Notes: generated by a model not told the origin, from the sequence alone. DNA of 64,000 nt from DAIOEK01 sp963708715 (GCA_963708715.1 CAVPSU010000002.1:496001-560000); one strand, 5' to 3'. Shown: positions 1 to 8,405, counted from the stretch's first letter. Program-made: numbers and translations.

Positions 1-858
1 CGTTCCCTTTTGCTGCACAGGCTATTGTCAGGGTTAGCCAACCAAACCTTTCCGAAAGATAATTTTGAGGTAATCGTAGTTGACGACGGTTCGACGGACG
101 ATACCGTCTCTATTTGCATCAATATGCTCACAGTCTTACCAAATCTTGTTCTGATTAGAATGGAAACGAATTCTGGGCAATCCCGTTCAGCAGTTCGCGG
201 TATTGCCCAATCCAAAGGGGATAAATTGTTGTTCACTGACGATGATTGTATTCCCGATCAAGATTGGGTAGAAAAATTACAGCAGTCATTGTCGGAACAC
301 CCGATTGTTGCAGGGGCTATTCGTACTCCCATTAATGACTATAAAGTAGTAGTTGAAAATATTTCTGAGTTCCATCCATTTCTAGTAGGCCATCACTCTC
401 GTGTTGTCTCGTTCATAGCCGGTGCAAATATGGGATATCGGAAAGAAGTCTTTGACACGATTAGCTCATTCAAGCCTGGATATGCGATCCCAGATATGGA
501 ATTGATCCTTCGAGCAAGAGAGTGCGGGTTTCCAATTTTTTTTAATTCGAAAGCCATCGTCACCCATGACCAACGGAGGGGAAATTTCAGTAAGATATTC
601 CAACATGCATCACATGCCTCGTTCCATACGATCCAACTTCGAAATAAATACGCGACTCTTCTCAAGACACCTTTCGTTTTAAAGTCATCTGCTCTCGTTT
701 TACTTTTCTCACCGATTATTACGTTAGTAAAGACAGTTGAGATTTTTTGCGAGAATCGCGAATTGCTAAAAGTACTCCATGCCATCCCAGGTGTATTTCT
801 ACTCAAACTTGCTTGGTGCTGGGGAGCATTTCGAGGGTTGCGAAATATCCATCGATAA
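1..858 (+). CDS. Family 2 glycosyltransferase, 5' end outside window
   Basis: Transfers a sugar from a nucleotide-sugar donor, probably in surface polysaccharide or glycolipid synthesis. The open frame continues to base 1 without a convincing start: the first visible residues (RSLLLHRLLSGLANQTFP) already match the segment just after the N-terminal strand of GT-A enzymes, so about 15-25 residues lie upstream. Seen: DDGSTDDT nucleotide-binding segment, TDDDCIPDQDWV with the DxD-type metal motif, and a late acidic PDMEL segment that may hold the catalytic base. A hydrophobic C-terminal stretch (around SALVLLFSPIITLV) suggests membrane association. It ends 270 bases before the next gene and is probably the last gene of an upstream unit. 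Acceptor and donor cannot be told from sequence. Confidence 0.85.
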   Translation, partial: RSLLLHRLLSGLANQTFPKDNFEVIVVDDGSTDDTVSICINMLTVLPNLVLIRMETNSGQSRSAVRGIAQSKGDKLLFTDDDCIPDQDWVEKLQQSLSEHPIVAGAIRTPINDYKVVVENISEFHPFLVGHHSRVVSFIAGANMGYRKEVFDTISSFKPGYAIPDMELILRARECGFPIFFNSKAIVTHDQRRGNFSKIFQHASHASFHTIQLRNKYATLLKTPFVLKSSALVLLFSPIITLVKTVEIFCENRELLKVLHAIPGVFLLKLAWCWGAFRGLRNIHR

Positions 859-948
859 GGGTACTAATTGAATTGAAAATATTTCATTTGTCTAAGTTAT
901 TACTTTCCAGAATATTGACTATATTATGATCCATGTAAATGGGGTGAT

Positions 949-964
949 CATACCTACAGGTATG
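949..964. promoter_or_regulatory. Perfect short palindrome, possible operator
   Basis: CATACCT-ac-AGGTATG is a perfect 7-bp inverted repeat with a 2-base spacer in the AT-rich gap before the 1126-13360 operon. It lies about 160 bases before the first start codon. The size and symmetry fit a dimeric repressor site, but no cognate regulator is visible next to it. Confidence 0.35.
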
Positions 965-1013
965 TAATTGTAAGTTTTATTTCATTTTTTATGATAATGT
1001 TGTATTTTTTGCA

Positions 1014-1044
1014 AATGAATGATATATTTCATATATCGTTCATT
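1014..1044. promoter_or_regulatory. 14-bp inverted repeat upstream of the first operon
   Basis: AATGAATGATATAT, three bases, then ATATATCGTTCATT: a nearly perfect hairpin or operator (one T-G pair) 82 bases before the HAD start. It is too AT-rich for a strong terminator of the upstream glycosyltransferase, though that role cannot be excluded; an operator for the salvage operon is the alternative. The rest of 859-1110 is AT-rich without a gene. Confidence 0.35.
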
Positions 1045-1125
1045 TTGTAACTTTTCGTGCATATCATCAGATTAACTTTACCCTGCCCGCCTGGTTCCTC
1101 ACATTAAATTTTGAAAGGAAGAAAA

Positions 1126-1854
1126 ATGAACACTGACATAGAAGTTATTTTCCTTGATGTTGGCAATACCCTCCGAGTCCTATTTGTGGATGAACCCTAT
1201 CAGGCTGAGGCCAGGAAGAAAATTGCGGATTTTGTGGGAACAGATAAAGACCCTTCCGAGTTTTGCAAGATGCTTGATGTACGTTACAAAATCTATCGGA
1301 AGTGGGCTTTTGAAACTTTATTGGAAGCATCAGAAAGGGAATTGTGGACCCGTTGGCTCCTACCCGAATGGCCTGCCGATAGGATTGCTCCTCTTGCCGG
1401 AGAATTGACCTTCCTCTATCGACAGACGATGGGACACCGCCATGCTCAACCCAACACAAAAGTTGTCCTCGAAGAATTGACCAAACGGGGGTACAAATTA
1501 GGGATCATCAGCAATACGATTACTGAGCGGGAAATTCCGAATTGGCTGGCGGAAGACGGGCTCGATCACTACTTTTCCACAGTCATACTTTCTTCCATAT
1601 TTGGGCATCGTAAACCAGGCACCAAAATTTACCATGAAGCAGCCAGGCTTGCCGGTGTGGATCCATCGAAGTGCGTCTATGTCGGAGATAACCTCTCCCG
1701 CGATGTAGCTGGAACACGTAACGCCGGGTTTGGTGGCATCATCATCATGCTGGACCCAACCGATGAAGTTATCCCCATCACTGATGATATCCGACCCGAC
1801 TTGATGATCAATACTCTCAGTGATCTACTCGATCATTTTCCTGCTCGACACTAA
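1126..1854 (+). CDS. HAD-superfamily hydrolase
   Basis: Predicted cytosolic phosphatase of the haloacid dehalogenase superfamily (242 aa). Motif I is DVGNTL near residue 11 (nucleophile Asp; the usual second Asp of DxD is replaced by Asn, as in some HAD subfamilies), motif II the ISN of GIISN, motif III the Lys in GHRKPGTKIY, motif IV VGDNLSRDV. A helical cap lies between motifs I and II. I chose ATG 1126 over an in-frame TTG at 1111 because GAAAGGAAG sits just upstream of it. It is first in the 1126-13360 operon, 28 bases before the permuted phosphoglycerate mutase. Substrate unknown; the context suggests a sugar phosphate or nucleotide. Confidence 0.85.
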   Translation: MNTDIEVIFLDVGNTLRVLFVDEPYQAEARKKIADFVGTDKDPSEFCKMLDVRYKIYRKWAFETLLEASERELWTRWLLPEWPADRIAPLAGELTFLYRQTMGHRHAQPNTKVVLEELTKRGYKLGIISNTITEREIPNWLAEDGLDHYFSTVILSSIFGHRKPGTKIYHEAARLAGVDPSKCVYVGDNLSRDVAGTRNAGFGGIIIMLDPTDEVIPITDDIRPDLMINTLSDLLDHFPARH

Positions 1855-1870
1855 CAGAATTCGTGTCTTA

Positions 1871-1885
1871 AAGGAGGGTCAATTG
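1871..1885 (+). promoter_or_regulatory. Strong RBS fixing a TTG start
   Basis: AAGGAGGG (1871-1878) is followed by four bases and TTG at 1883, in frame with the permuted phosphoglycerate mutase. It argues for a start here rather than at the ATG at 1820, which would overlap the HAD gene by 35 bases and has no such signal. Confidence 0.8.
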
Positions 1886-3472
1886 GTCGACCGAAATCCA
1901 TCTGATCATGGCGGCTTTACACTTGCCAAAGGTGTCCGGCAGTCTTATGCTGAAGGGCAGACTGATTATTCTCTGGATCCCCTGGTTCTATGTGATTCCG
2001 ACAATAGACCCATCGGTCGAATTCGGGATGGGGATGGGATTGTCTTCTGCTGCCGGCGTGGAGAACGGGAGATTCAGCTAACCGAAGCTTTTACAGATCC
2101 CACATTTCAACCATTTTCTCGACCAGACCTGGACGATTTAACTTTCGTCATCCTGACGATGTATCATGAAAAGTTCAAAGATTTGCCAATCGCCTTCGCC
2201 CCGACAAAAATAGACGAAACTCTAGCAGATTGCGTGAGTAAGGCTGGTTTACATCAACTGCATACATCTGAATCAGAAAAGTTCGCTCATGTGACCTTCT
2301 TTTTCAATGGTGGGAACAATCAAGCTTTCGATGGGGAAGAGGATATTCGGATACCCTCTCCCAAGGGTATCCCTTTTGATCAGATACCGGAACTCAGCCT
2401 TAAACAGGTTGCAGACCAGGTCATCACCGGAATTGATAAGGGTTTCGATCTTATCGTAACCAACTTCGCCAATGGGGATGTGATTGGGCACACGTCCAAT
2501 AATTCTGCGAAGGTCCAATGTGCGGAAGTCGTGGATAACCATCTGGGTCGGGTCGTTCGATGTGCGGTTGAACACGAGTATGTCACGATTATTACGGCTG
2601 ATCATGGGAATCTGGAAGTAATGATGAATGCCGACGGGTCTCCTCATGTTGCCCATACTACCAACCAGGTTGAATGTATTCTGGTCGATCCACGATCCAA
2701 TTATTCCCTCGAGGAAGGAGATGGAAAATTGGCAGATATTGCCCCATCTATCCTACAGATAATGGGCTTACCCCAACCTTCCGCAATGAACGGGCATTCT
2801 CTAACCATTTCATCCAGCAAATTAAACCCACGAAAAGTCTTGCTCATTATCCTGGACGGATGGGGAATTGGAAATGAGGATGATAGCAATCCAATATTTC
2901 TTGCCAATACTCCTGAATGGGATGACTTGCTGAATCGGTATCCGCACACCAGATTATTCGCATCTGGTGAGGCAGTTGGGTTGCAACCGGGGAAAGCGGG
3001 TAATTCTGAAGCGGGGCACCTCAATATTGGAGCCGGTCGGATTGTATTACAAGATGATGTCCGCTTGGACCAGGCTATGAAGGATGGCTCCTTCTATGCT
3101 AATGAGGTATTTATCCGGTTGATGGAACAGACAAAAAAACGCAATTCCAGTCTCCATTTGATAGGATTACTAACAGAAAAAAGTTCACATGGCTCCATCG
3201 ATTATCCGGTCGCTTTACTAAAAATGGCTAAAGAATATGGGCTGAAGAAGGTCTACCTTCACATGATTTTGGATGGTAGAAGTACTGAACCTGGGAGTGC
3301 ACCTTTGCTTCTTGAGAAATTGGATCGCATAGTACACGAAATTGGTGTTGGTATGATTGTCACTGGAATCGGTCGCGGGATTGCTTTGGATCGGGATGGA
3401 AACTACGAAAAAACAAAAATAGCATTCGATTCGTTTGTCTTCGGGTATGGTAAGAAATGTAAGATGTTATAG
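1883..3472 (+). CDS. Circularly permuted cofactor-independent phosphoglycerate mutase-like protein
   Basis: 529 aa. All parts of a GpmI-type mutase are present but in swapped order. Residues ~14-307 match the canonical second half: GRIRDGDGIVFCCRR, EKFAHVTFFFNGG (Lys133), NFANGDVIGHT (Asp199, His203), TADHGN (Asp240, His241), PHVAHTTN (His258), MNGHSL. A ~10-residue linker follows, then residues ~318-525 match the canonical first half: KVLLIILDGWGIGN (Asp325), GNSEAGHLNIGAG (nucleophile Ser375), His436, DGRSTEP (Arg466), Arg498, Arg504. The permutation breaks the chain inside the canonical phosphoglycerate-binding domain and joins the old termini. All metal ligands of the alkaline-phosphatase-type core and the phospho-serine are kept; the Asp after DGR is Ser here. 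GpmI is usually ~510-515 aa, so little is missing. A mutase or related phospho-transfer role is likely; substrate in this nucleoside-type operon is uncertain. Confidence 0.85.
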   Translation: MVDRNPSDHGGFTLAKGVRQSYAEGQTDYSLDPLVLCDSDNRPIGRIRDGDGIVFCCRRGEREIQLTEAFTDPTFQPFSRPDLDDLTFVILTMYHEKFKDLPIAFAPTKIDETLADCVSKAGLHQLHTSESEKFAHVTFFFNGGNNQAFDGEEDIRIPSPKGIPFDQIPELSLKQVADQVITGIDKGFDLIVTNFANGDVIGHTSNNSAKVQCAEVVDNHLGRVVRCAVEHEYVTIITADHGNLEVMMNADGSPHVAHTTNQVECILVDPRSNYSLEEGDGKLADIAPSILQIMGLPQPSAMNGHSLTISSSKLNPRKVLLIILDGWGIGNEDDSNPIFLANTPEWDDLLNRYPHTRLFASGEAVGLQPGKAGNSEAGHLNIGAGRIVLQDDVRLDQAMKDGSFYANEVFIRLMEQTKKRNSSLHLIGLLTEKSSHGSIDYPVALLKMAKEYGLKKVYLHMILDGRSTEPGSAPLLLEKLDRIVHEIGVGMIVTGIGRGIALDRDGNYEKTKIAFDSFVFGYGKKCKML

Positions 3473-3481
3473 GGGTACCGC

Positions 3482-4687
3482 ATGGATCACAACATTTTAC
3501 GAGACTTGATAATTCCAAACACCACCAAGATCGTTATGTTATTACTCGATGGTTTGGGAGGGCTTCCTCTCGAGGCAGGTGGTAAGACCGAATTGGAAAC
3601 TGCAAAAACACCATTTCTGGATGCACTTGCCTCTCATTCCGCTCTGGGATTGACGATCCCTGTCCTGCCTGGTGTAACCGCCGGAAGCGGTCCGGGACAT
3701 CTTGCCATTTTTGGATATGATCCGGTGGAATATGAAATTGGACGAGGGGCAATGGAAGCCTTGGGTGTGGACATCGAATTAGGGGTAGATGATGTTGCTG
3801 CCCGGGGAAATTTCTGTTGCGTGGACGGCAATGGAATTTTGATCGATAGACGTGCTGGACGTTTACCAACCGAGCATAGTTTGGAATTGGTTTCAGGACT
3901 TAATGAGATTAAAGTGGACGGAGTTGATATTTCGCTACGGGTCGTGAAAGAACACCGATTCGCTCTTGTAATGCGGGGAAATGGTCTTTCGGATGGATTA
4001 TCAGAAACGGACCCTCTCAAAAATGGTTGTCCTCCTTTACAAGTCGCGGCCACTCGACCTGACTCGGAATTATCAGCGAAGTATTTGAACGAATACCTTA
4101 TCAAAGCAAAGACTTTTCTGCACGACAAACATCCTGCAAATATGATGCTCTTACGAGGTTTTGCAAAATTGCCAACTCTTCCCAGCTATCAGGAGCAATT
4201 CAGATTGAATGCTGGGGCAATTGCCGTAAACGGCATGTATAGAGGGGTCGCGAGAATGGTCGGTATGACCGTGATTCCCGTGAATGGCGATACACCGGCG
4301 GACGAGTTTTCAGCATTGGAGAAATATTGGAATGATTACGACTTTTTCTATATGCACATAAAAAAGACGGATACAGCAGGAGAAGACGGCGATTTTTGGC
4401 GAAAGGTTCGCGCAATTGAAGAAATTGATTCCCTCCTTCCCCGCCTTCTCGACCTCAATCCGGACGTGGTCATTATTGGCGGCGATCACTCCTCACCTGC
4501 CGTGATGAGATCTCATAGCTGGCATCCGGTACCTCTCTTGATCCATTCCAAATATGTACGAGAAGATGGTATTGCTGAATTCGGGGAGCGATCGTGTTTA
4601 CACGGCAGCCTGGGAATTATACCGGCGAAATTTGTAATGCCAATCGCGCTTGCGAATGCAGGAAGGATCTCCAAATATGGAGCCTGA
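3482..4687 (+). CDS. apgM: Archaeal-type 2,3-bisphosphoglycerate-independent phosphoglycerate mutase
   Basis: 401 aa, the usual length of the ApgM family (alkaline phosphatase superfamily), which interconverts 3- and 2-phosphoglycerate. Seen: LLLDGLGGLP metal site near residue 20, GSGPGHLAIFGYDP with the catalytic Ser, the IDRRAGRLPT and GLSETDP segments typical of the family, GAIAVNGMYRGVARMVGM, HIKKTDTAGEDGD and IGGDHSSP with the second metal site. The common AGHDGD is AGEDGD here. ATG at 3482 follows AGGGG and lies 9 bases after the permuted mutase. Two different mutase-family proteins side by side in an operon with ribokinase and a nucleoside transporter is odd: one may act on a pentose phosphate rather than phosphoglycerate. 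That is inference only. Confidence 0.85.
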   Translation: MDHNILRDLIIPNTTKIVMLLLDGLGGLPLEAGGKTELETAKTPFLDALASHSALGLTIPVLPGVTAGSGPGHLAIFGYDPVEYEIGRGAMEALGVDIELGVDDVAARGNFCCVDGNGILIDRRAGRLPTEHSLELVSGLNEIKVDGVDISLRVVKEHRFALVMRGNGLSDGLSETDPLKNGCPPLQVAATRPDSELSAKYLNEYLIKAKTFLHDKHPANMMLLRGFAKLPTLPSYQEQFRLNAGAIAVNGMYRGVARMVGMTVIPVNGDTPADEFSALEKYWNDYDFFYMHIKKTDTAGEDGDFWRKVRAIEEIDSLLPRLLDLNPDVVIIGGDHSSPAVMRSHSWHPVPLLIHSKYVREDGIAEFGERSCLHGSLGIIPAKFVMPIALANAGRISKYGA

Positions 4688-4717
4688 TTTCGGTTGCAAA
4701 CCATGAAAGGAAAACCC

Positions 4718-5914
4718 ATGGAAAATTCAGATCTCCTTGCGAATCCGGAGACTTTCTCTGCCCACTTATTCGAAATAATGAAACAAATCAATCCGGCTGT
4801 ACTGGATTTGGAGCTCTATGAATTTCGGTATGCCCTTAATAATCTATTTCCCAGTCAGGGTGGATGGGGTAGTATTGTTGTCAATCCAATCTCAGAAGTA
4901 GAGAATTTGATTGGAAATAGCCAGTTTTATTTTGGAATCAAGATCAAACCGATGGTCGATTGCAGAATCGTGCTTGATCCCCAGATAGTGAACTTAACCA
5001 ATATGCTTTTCGTGGGGTTGATCAAAGGCGTCTACCCGATCGATTGGGTAATTCGAACCTTCAATTTCGATCTGCGAGGATTTTACTTCCAGGTTCGCAG
5101 CGTCTATTTTTCGGATCAAGTAAAAGCCCATTTCGGTGGTAACCCATATCGTCAATTCGAGCAAAAACAAAAAGCATTTGAAGCTGTCCAATCCATCGGT
5201 TATAAGGAATTTAAAGAGGCCAATCGGGAAGTGGATTCCTTGTTTATTAATTGTATACAGAAACTAATCAAGGCAAAAGGGACTCCCATCTTAATGGCCA
5301 TTGCTGGTCCAACTGCAGCCGGGAAAACGGAAATCGTCGAACGATTACGGGAGGCGTTTGCGGTATCTGGCCAAAAGGTAACTACCATTGAAATGGATAA
5401 TTTCCTGACAGATCGAGATTACCGGGAAGCGCATGGGATTAATACAATGGGGGCTCAGGCTATTCATTACCCACTGTTACAGCAGAGTCTGATTGACATT
5501 TTGAAAGGCAAATGGATCAGTATCCCAAGATATGATTTTGTCTATGCTACTTCCAGTCATGACATGGATGGAAACCTCAAATCAGATGGGATTCCTATTG
5601 AGATCCCTCCTGCCGATATTGTTTTCATCGAAGGAAACTTTCCTTTCCTTTTAAAAGAGATCGCTCCTTTAATAGGTATCAAAGTGGTTTATTTGACTGA
5701 TGATCCGATTCGGATGAAACGGAAATGGCGGCGGGATATCGATTACCGGAAGAAATATGAACCTACCTATTTTCGTAATCGATTCTTCCGGGAACAATTT
5801 CTGATGGCAGAAAATTGTTATCGTCCCCAGATGGAATTATGCGATATTTTGGTGGATACGACCGGCGCTGCTGTCTGGATTACACCAGAAACTATTCGAA
5901 ACCTGGAAAACTGA
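4718..5914 (+). CDS. P-loop kinase of the uridine kinase / phosphoribulokinase type with a long N-terminal domain
   Basis: 398 aa. The C-terminal half (from ~residue 190) is a P-loop kinase: Walker A GPTAAGKT at ~197-204, EMDNFLTDR as the substrate/metal Asp region, the base-like PRYDF segment, ADIVFIEGNFPFL as Walker B-like strand, and a basic RMKRKWRRDIDYRKK lid. This pattern is that of uridine kinase and phosphoribulokinase relatives. The N-terminal ~190 residues are not a domain I recognise. ATG 4718 is preferred to 4703 or TTG 4694 because AAAGGA lies six bases ahead. It is 30 bases after apgM, so co-transcribed. The phosphorylated substrate is probably a nucleoside or sugar. Confidence 0.75.
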   Translation: MENSDLLANPETFSAHLFEIMKQINPAVLDLELYEFRYALNNLFPSQGGWGSIVVNPISEVENLIGNSQFYFGIKIKPMVDCRIVLDPQIVNLTNMLFVGLIKGVYPIDWVIRTFNFDLRGFYFQVRSVYFSDQVKAHFGGNPYRQFEQKQKAFEAVQSIGYKEFKEANREVDSLFINCIQKLIKAKGTPILMAIAGPTAAGKTEIVERLREAFAVSGQKVTTIEMDNFLTDRDYREAHGINTMGAQAIHYPLLQQSLIDILKGKWISIPRYDFVYATSSHDMDGNLKSDGIPIEIPPADIVFIEGNFPFLLKEIAPLIGIKVVYLTDDPIRMKRKWRRDIDYRKKYEPTYFRNRFFREQFLMAENCYRPQMELCDILVDTTGAAVWITPETIRNLEN

Positions 5915-6378
5915 TCCTTCTATAAATTGCTCATCCATCAGACATGGAACTCAGCCAAATATTGCGAATCATTCGCATTTTCGTAAGAATTCATCCGTTT
6001 ATCCATCCAAATCCATTATCTGACCGGAATGCCTAAGGACGAATGTGTCTAGTAACTGGTCTCCCACCGGTTAGATTCCGATTGATTTCCTGCCAAGTCA
6101 TTGTCAACCATCCCCTGGTCTTCCTATCCATTCTATCAAGATCAATCGATCTTTGAAATTGGAAATTCACCCATGAAAAAGGCAAAGAAAAGCTCATATT
6201 CAATGGTGTTTTTCACGCTCAATCAGGTTATACTGCCTGTAAGGGTTTGTAATGGAAGATTTCCAATCACTCAATTTGGTAAATGCTTTACTGTGAAAAC
6301 TATGATTGAAAACTCTTTCAATCCAAATGGATTCACTCTCCTCATTCCGATCGGAAGAATCTCACTTCGGAGGATCCC
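5915..6378. other. Gap inside the salvage gene cluster
   Basis: No convincing gene. An open frame at 6101-6382 has no RBS and no recognisable composition. The gap probably holds a promoter for rbsK and the transporter genes; a TATACT at 6229-6234 could be a -10 box but has no good -35 partner. I see no riboswitch fold. Confidence 0.4.
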
Positions 6379-7302
6379 GTGACCGCAGAGATTTTTGTGA
6401 TCGGCAGCCTCAATATGGATCTGGTTGTTTTCACTGACAGGCATCCATCCATCGGTGAAACGATCCTTGGGAATTCTTTTTCCACATTTCCGGGTGGAAA
6501 GGGAGCCAACCAGGCAGTTGCTGCAGCCCGATCTGGTGCTCAGGTTAAAATGATGGGATGTGTCGGGCAAGACGATTTCGGTAATTCCTTGGTTCAAAAC
6601 CTTCATACTAATCAGGTAGATACACAGCTGATCATCCGTTCAGAATCCGAAAAAACCGGAACGGCGCTCATCACCGTCGATCATTTCGGGGCAAATTCGA
6701 TTGTCGTAATCCCAGGAGCCAACTATTCCCTGTCTATCGAAGACCTCAACTTAGTTGAGTTAGAATTCACCCCAAATGATATCCTTCTTCTTCAGTTGGA
6801 GATTCCACTCGCTGTTGTGATCCATGCCATCCAGTTAGCACAGAAACACGAAATGAAAGTGATCCTAAATCCTGCTCCTGCGCAACCATTGCCGGATAAT
6901 ATCTACCCACAATTGGATTACCTGATTCCGAATGGAAATGAACTCCGCCAGTTGACGGGTAATGTGAATGCCGATATTTCCTCGATTCGATCTGGGGCAA
7001 AATTATTATTCGATAAGGGTCTTCATAACCTGTTGTTGACACGCGGTGAAATGGGTTCACTGCTACTTACACCCGAACACGAAACCCAATTTCCAGCATT
7101 CTCCGTTGAAGCTGTTGATACTACTGCTGCCGGGGATGCGTTCATTGGGGGATTTACTGCAGCACTTGCCGAGGGTAAATTGGCAGAGGAGGCTATCCAA
7201 ACAGGATCGGCTGCCGGTGCTCTCGCAGTTACCCGCATCGGCGCACAGACAAGCCTGCCGACCCGGGAAGAAATTGGTAGGTTTTTGCAATCGCGAACAT
7301 AA
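6379..7302 (+). CDS. rbsK: Ribokinase (PfkB family)
   Basis: Phosphorylates D-ribose with ATP to ribose 5-phosphate in the cytosol. 307 aa, standard length. Seen: IGSLNMDLV at the N-terminus, FPGGKGANQAVAAAR (PfkB signature 1, ribokinase form), and the second signature DTTAAGDAFIGGF near residue 250 with the anion hole and catalytic Asp. PIPNGNE-like LIPNGNEL and LLTRGEMGSLL are also typical. GTG start at 6379 follows CGGAGGA by four bases. It sits just ahead of a nucleoside-type ABC transporter and a glycohydrolase, fitting capture of ribose released from a nucleoside or ADP-ribosyl compound. Confidence 0.9.
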   Translation: MTAEIFVIGSLNMDLVVFTDRHPSIGETILGNSFSTFPGGKGANQAVAAARSGAQVKMMGCVGQDDFGNSLVQNLHTNQVDTQLIIRSESEKTGTALITVDHFGANSIVVIPGANYSLSIEDLNLVELEFTPNDILLLQLEIPLAVVIHAIQLAQKHEMKVILNPAPAQPLPDNIYPQLDYLIPNGNELRQLTGNVNADISSIRSGAKLLFDKGLHNLLLTRGEMGSLLLTPEHETQFPAFSVEAVDTTAAGDAFIGGFTAALAEGKLAEEAIQTGSAAGALAVTRIGAQTSLPTREEIGRFLQSRT

Positions 7303-7376
7303 TAGGAGGAAACTGATCTGCAGTGAACCATTTACGTTGTTTATTGGAAACCATAGTATTCTGAAAGGAGAAAATC

Positions 7377-8390
7377 ATGAAGAAATCAATATTCACAGTA
7401 CTGGCAGTCTTGATCATTATGAGTATGGTAGGTTGTGCACCTGCTGCTCAATCTCCAAAAACCGAGAAAGTCGTATATCTGATCAATGGCGCGTTGGGAG
7501 ATAACGCCTTCTACGACTCTGGGCAGCTTGGAATCAATAAAATCGCCGATGAGTATAAAGTAGAGACTCGGACTATCGAGACCAATTTCGATGCGGGACA
7601 ATACGAGCCTGCACTTCAGGCAGCCGTCGGATACGCAGATGTGATCTTTGTCATTTCTTACGGTTTTGAAGACCAACTGAAAGAGTATGCAGATAAATAT
7701 CCGAACAAGATTTTTGTAAATATCGATACAATCGTACAGAATCCAAAAAATACGATCACATCAGTTGATTTTATTGAAGAAGAATCAGCCTATCTCGCCG
7801 GGGTTGTCGCCGGTCTGACTACCCTGGATACCTCATTACCCAGGGTAAACTCAGACAAGCTGATTGGTGCAGTCGGCGGTGATGTTGACCCTGTTATCCA
7901 GGCGTTCGTTTTTGCCTATACCAATGGCGCGAAATCCGTGGATCCAGAAATTCAAGTAGAGACCAAATATCTGGGCAGTTGGGATGATACCGCCAAAGGC
8001 AAACAAGCGGCTCTCCAACTATATGATATGGGTGCAGACGTAGTCTTCCAGATCGCAGCAGCGGCAGGAATGGGAGTCTTACAAGGCGCGGAAGAACGAG
8101 GCTTGTATGCGATCGGGGTCGATACAAATCAGAATGATATCGCCCCTGGGCACGTCGTTGCCAGCGATATCAAGGATGTTGGGAAAGCCATTACTGAGGT
8201 TTTCAAAACCATAAAAGATGGTACCTACAAACCGGGTCAAGTTCTGAGTTATGGGCTTGCCAGTGGTGGTGTGGATATCGATATGACAGCGAAAACTCCA
8301 TCCATTTCTACAGAGATCCAGAATAAAGTGATGGCTGTGCGGCAACAAATCATTGATGGTACTCTCAAAGTGGAAATATACAAACCTTAA
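7377..8390 (+). CDS. BMP/PnrA-family nucleoside-binding lipoprotein
   Basis: Extracytoplasmic solute-binding lipoprotein for an ABC importer. 337 aa with a signal peptide and lipobox SMVGC (Cys20). The mature part has the Bmp family pattern: GALGDNAFYDSGQLGI, DVIFVISYGFEDQL, SVDFIEEESAYLAGVVAG, IGAVGGDVDPVIQAFVFAYTNGA, and GADVVFQIAAAAGMGVLQGA followed by AIGVDTNQND. Characterised members bind purine nucleosides. The gene has AAAGGAG before its ATG and is followed by an 11-bp hairpin and then the ATPase and permeases of the same system. Confidence 0.9.
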   Translation: MKKSIFTVLAVLIIMSMVGCAPAAQSPKTEKVVYLINGALGDNAFYDSGQLGINKIADEYKVETRTIETNFDAGQYEPALQAAVGYADVIFVISYGFEDQLKEYADKYPNKIFVNIDTIVQNPKNTITSVDFIEEESAYLAGVVAGLTTLDTSLPRVNSDKLIGAVGGDVDPVIQAFVFAYTNGAKSVDPEIQVETKYLGSWDDTAKGKQAALQLYDMGADVVFQIAAAAGMGVLQGAEERGLYAIGVDTNQNDIAPGHVVASDIKDVGKAITEVFKTIKDGTYKPGQVLSYGLASGGVDIDMTAKTPSISTEIQNKVMAVRQQIIDGTLKVEIYKP

Positions 8391-8405
8391 TTACCCTGAA
8401 TGGCA

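Noticed and set aside
1820..1882. N-terminal extension of the permuted mutase from ATG 1820
   Set aside because: It overlaps the HAD gene, has no RBS and adds sequence unlike the family, whereas TTG 1883 has AAGGAGGG at proper distance.
1883..3472. Mis-assembly as the explanation for the swapped mutase halves
   Set aside because: The frame is continuous, both half ends meet at the same canonical point, the start has its own RBS and both gene neighbours are normally spaced. Kept only as a control to be checked by reads.
3634..4128. 164-codon minus-strand ORF inside apgM
   Set aside because: Antisense shadow of a clearly conserved gene.
6101..6382. 93-codon plus-strand ORF before rbsK
   Set aside because: No RBS, overlaps the rbsK start, composition unlike a protein family.
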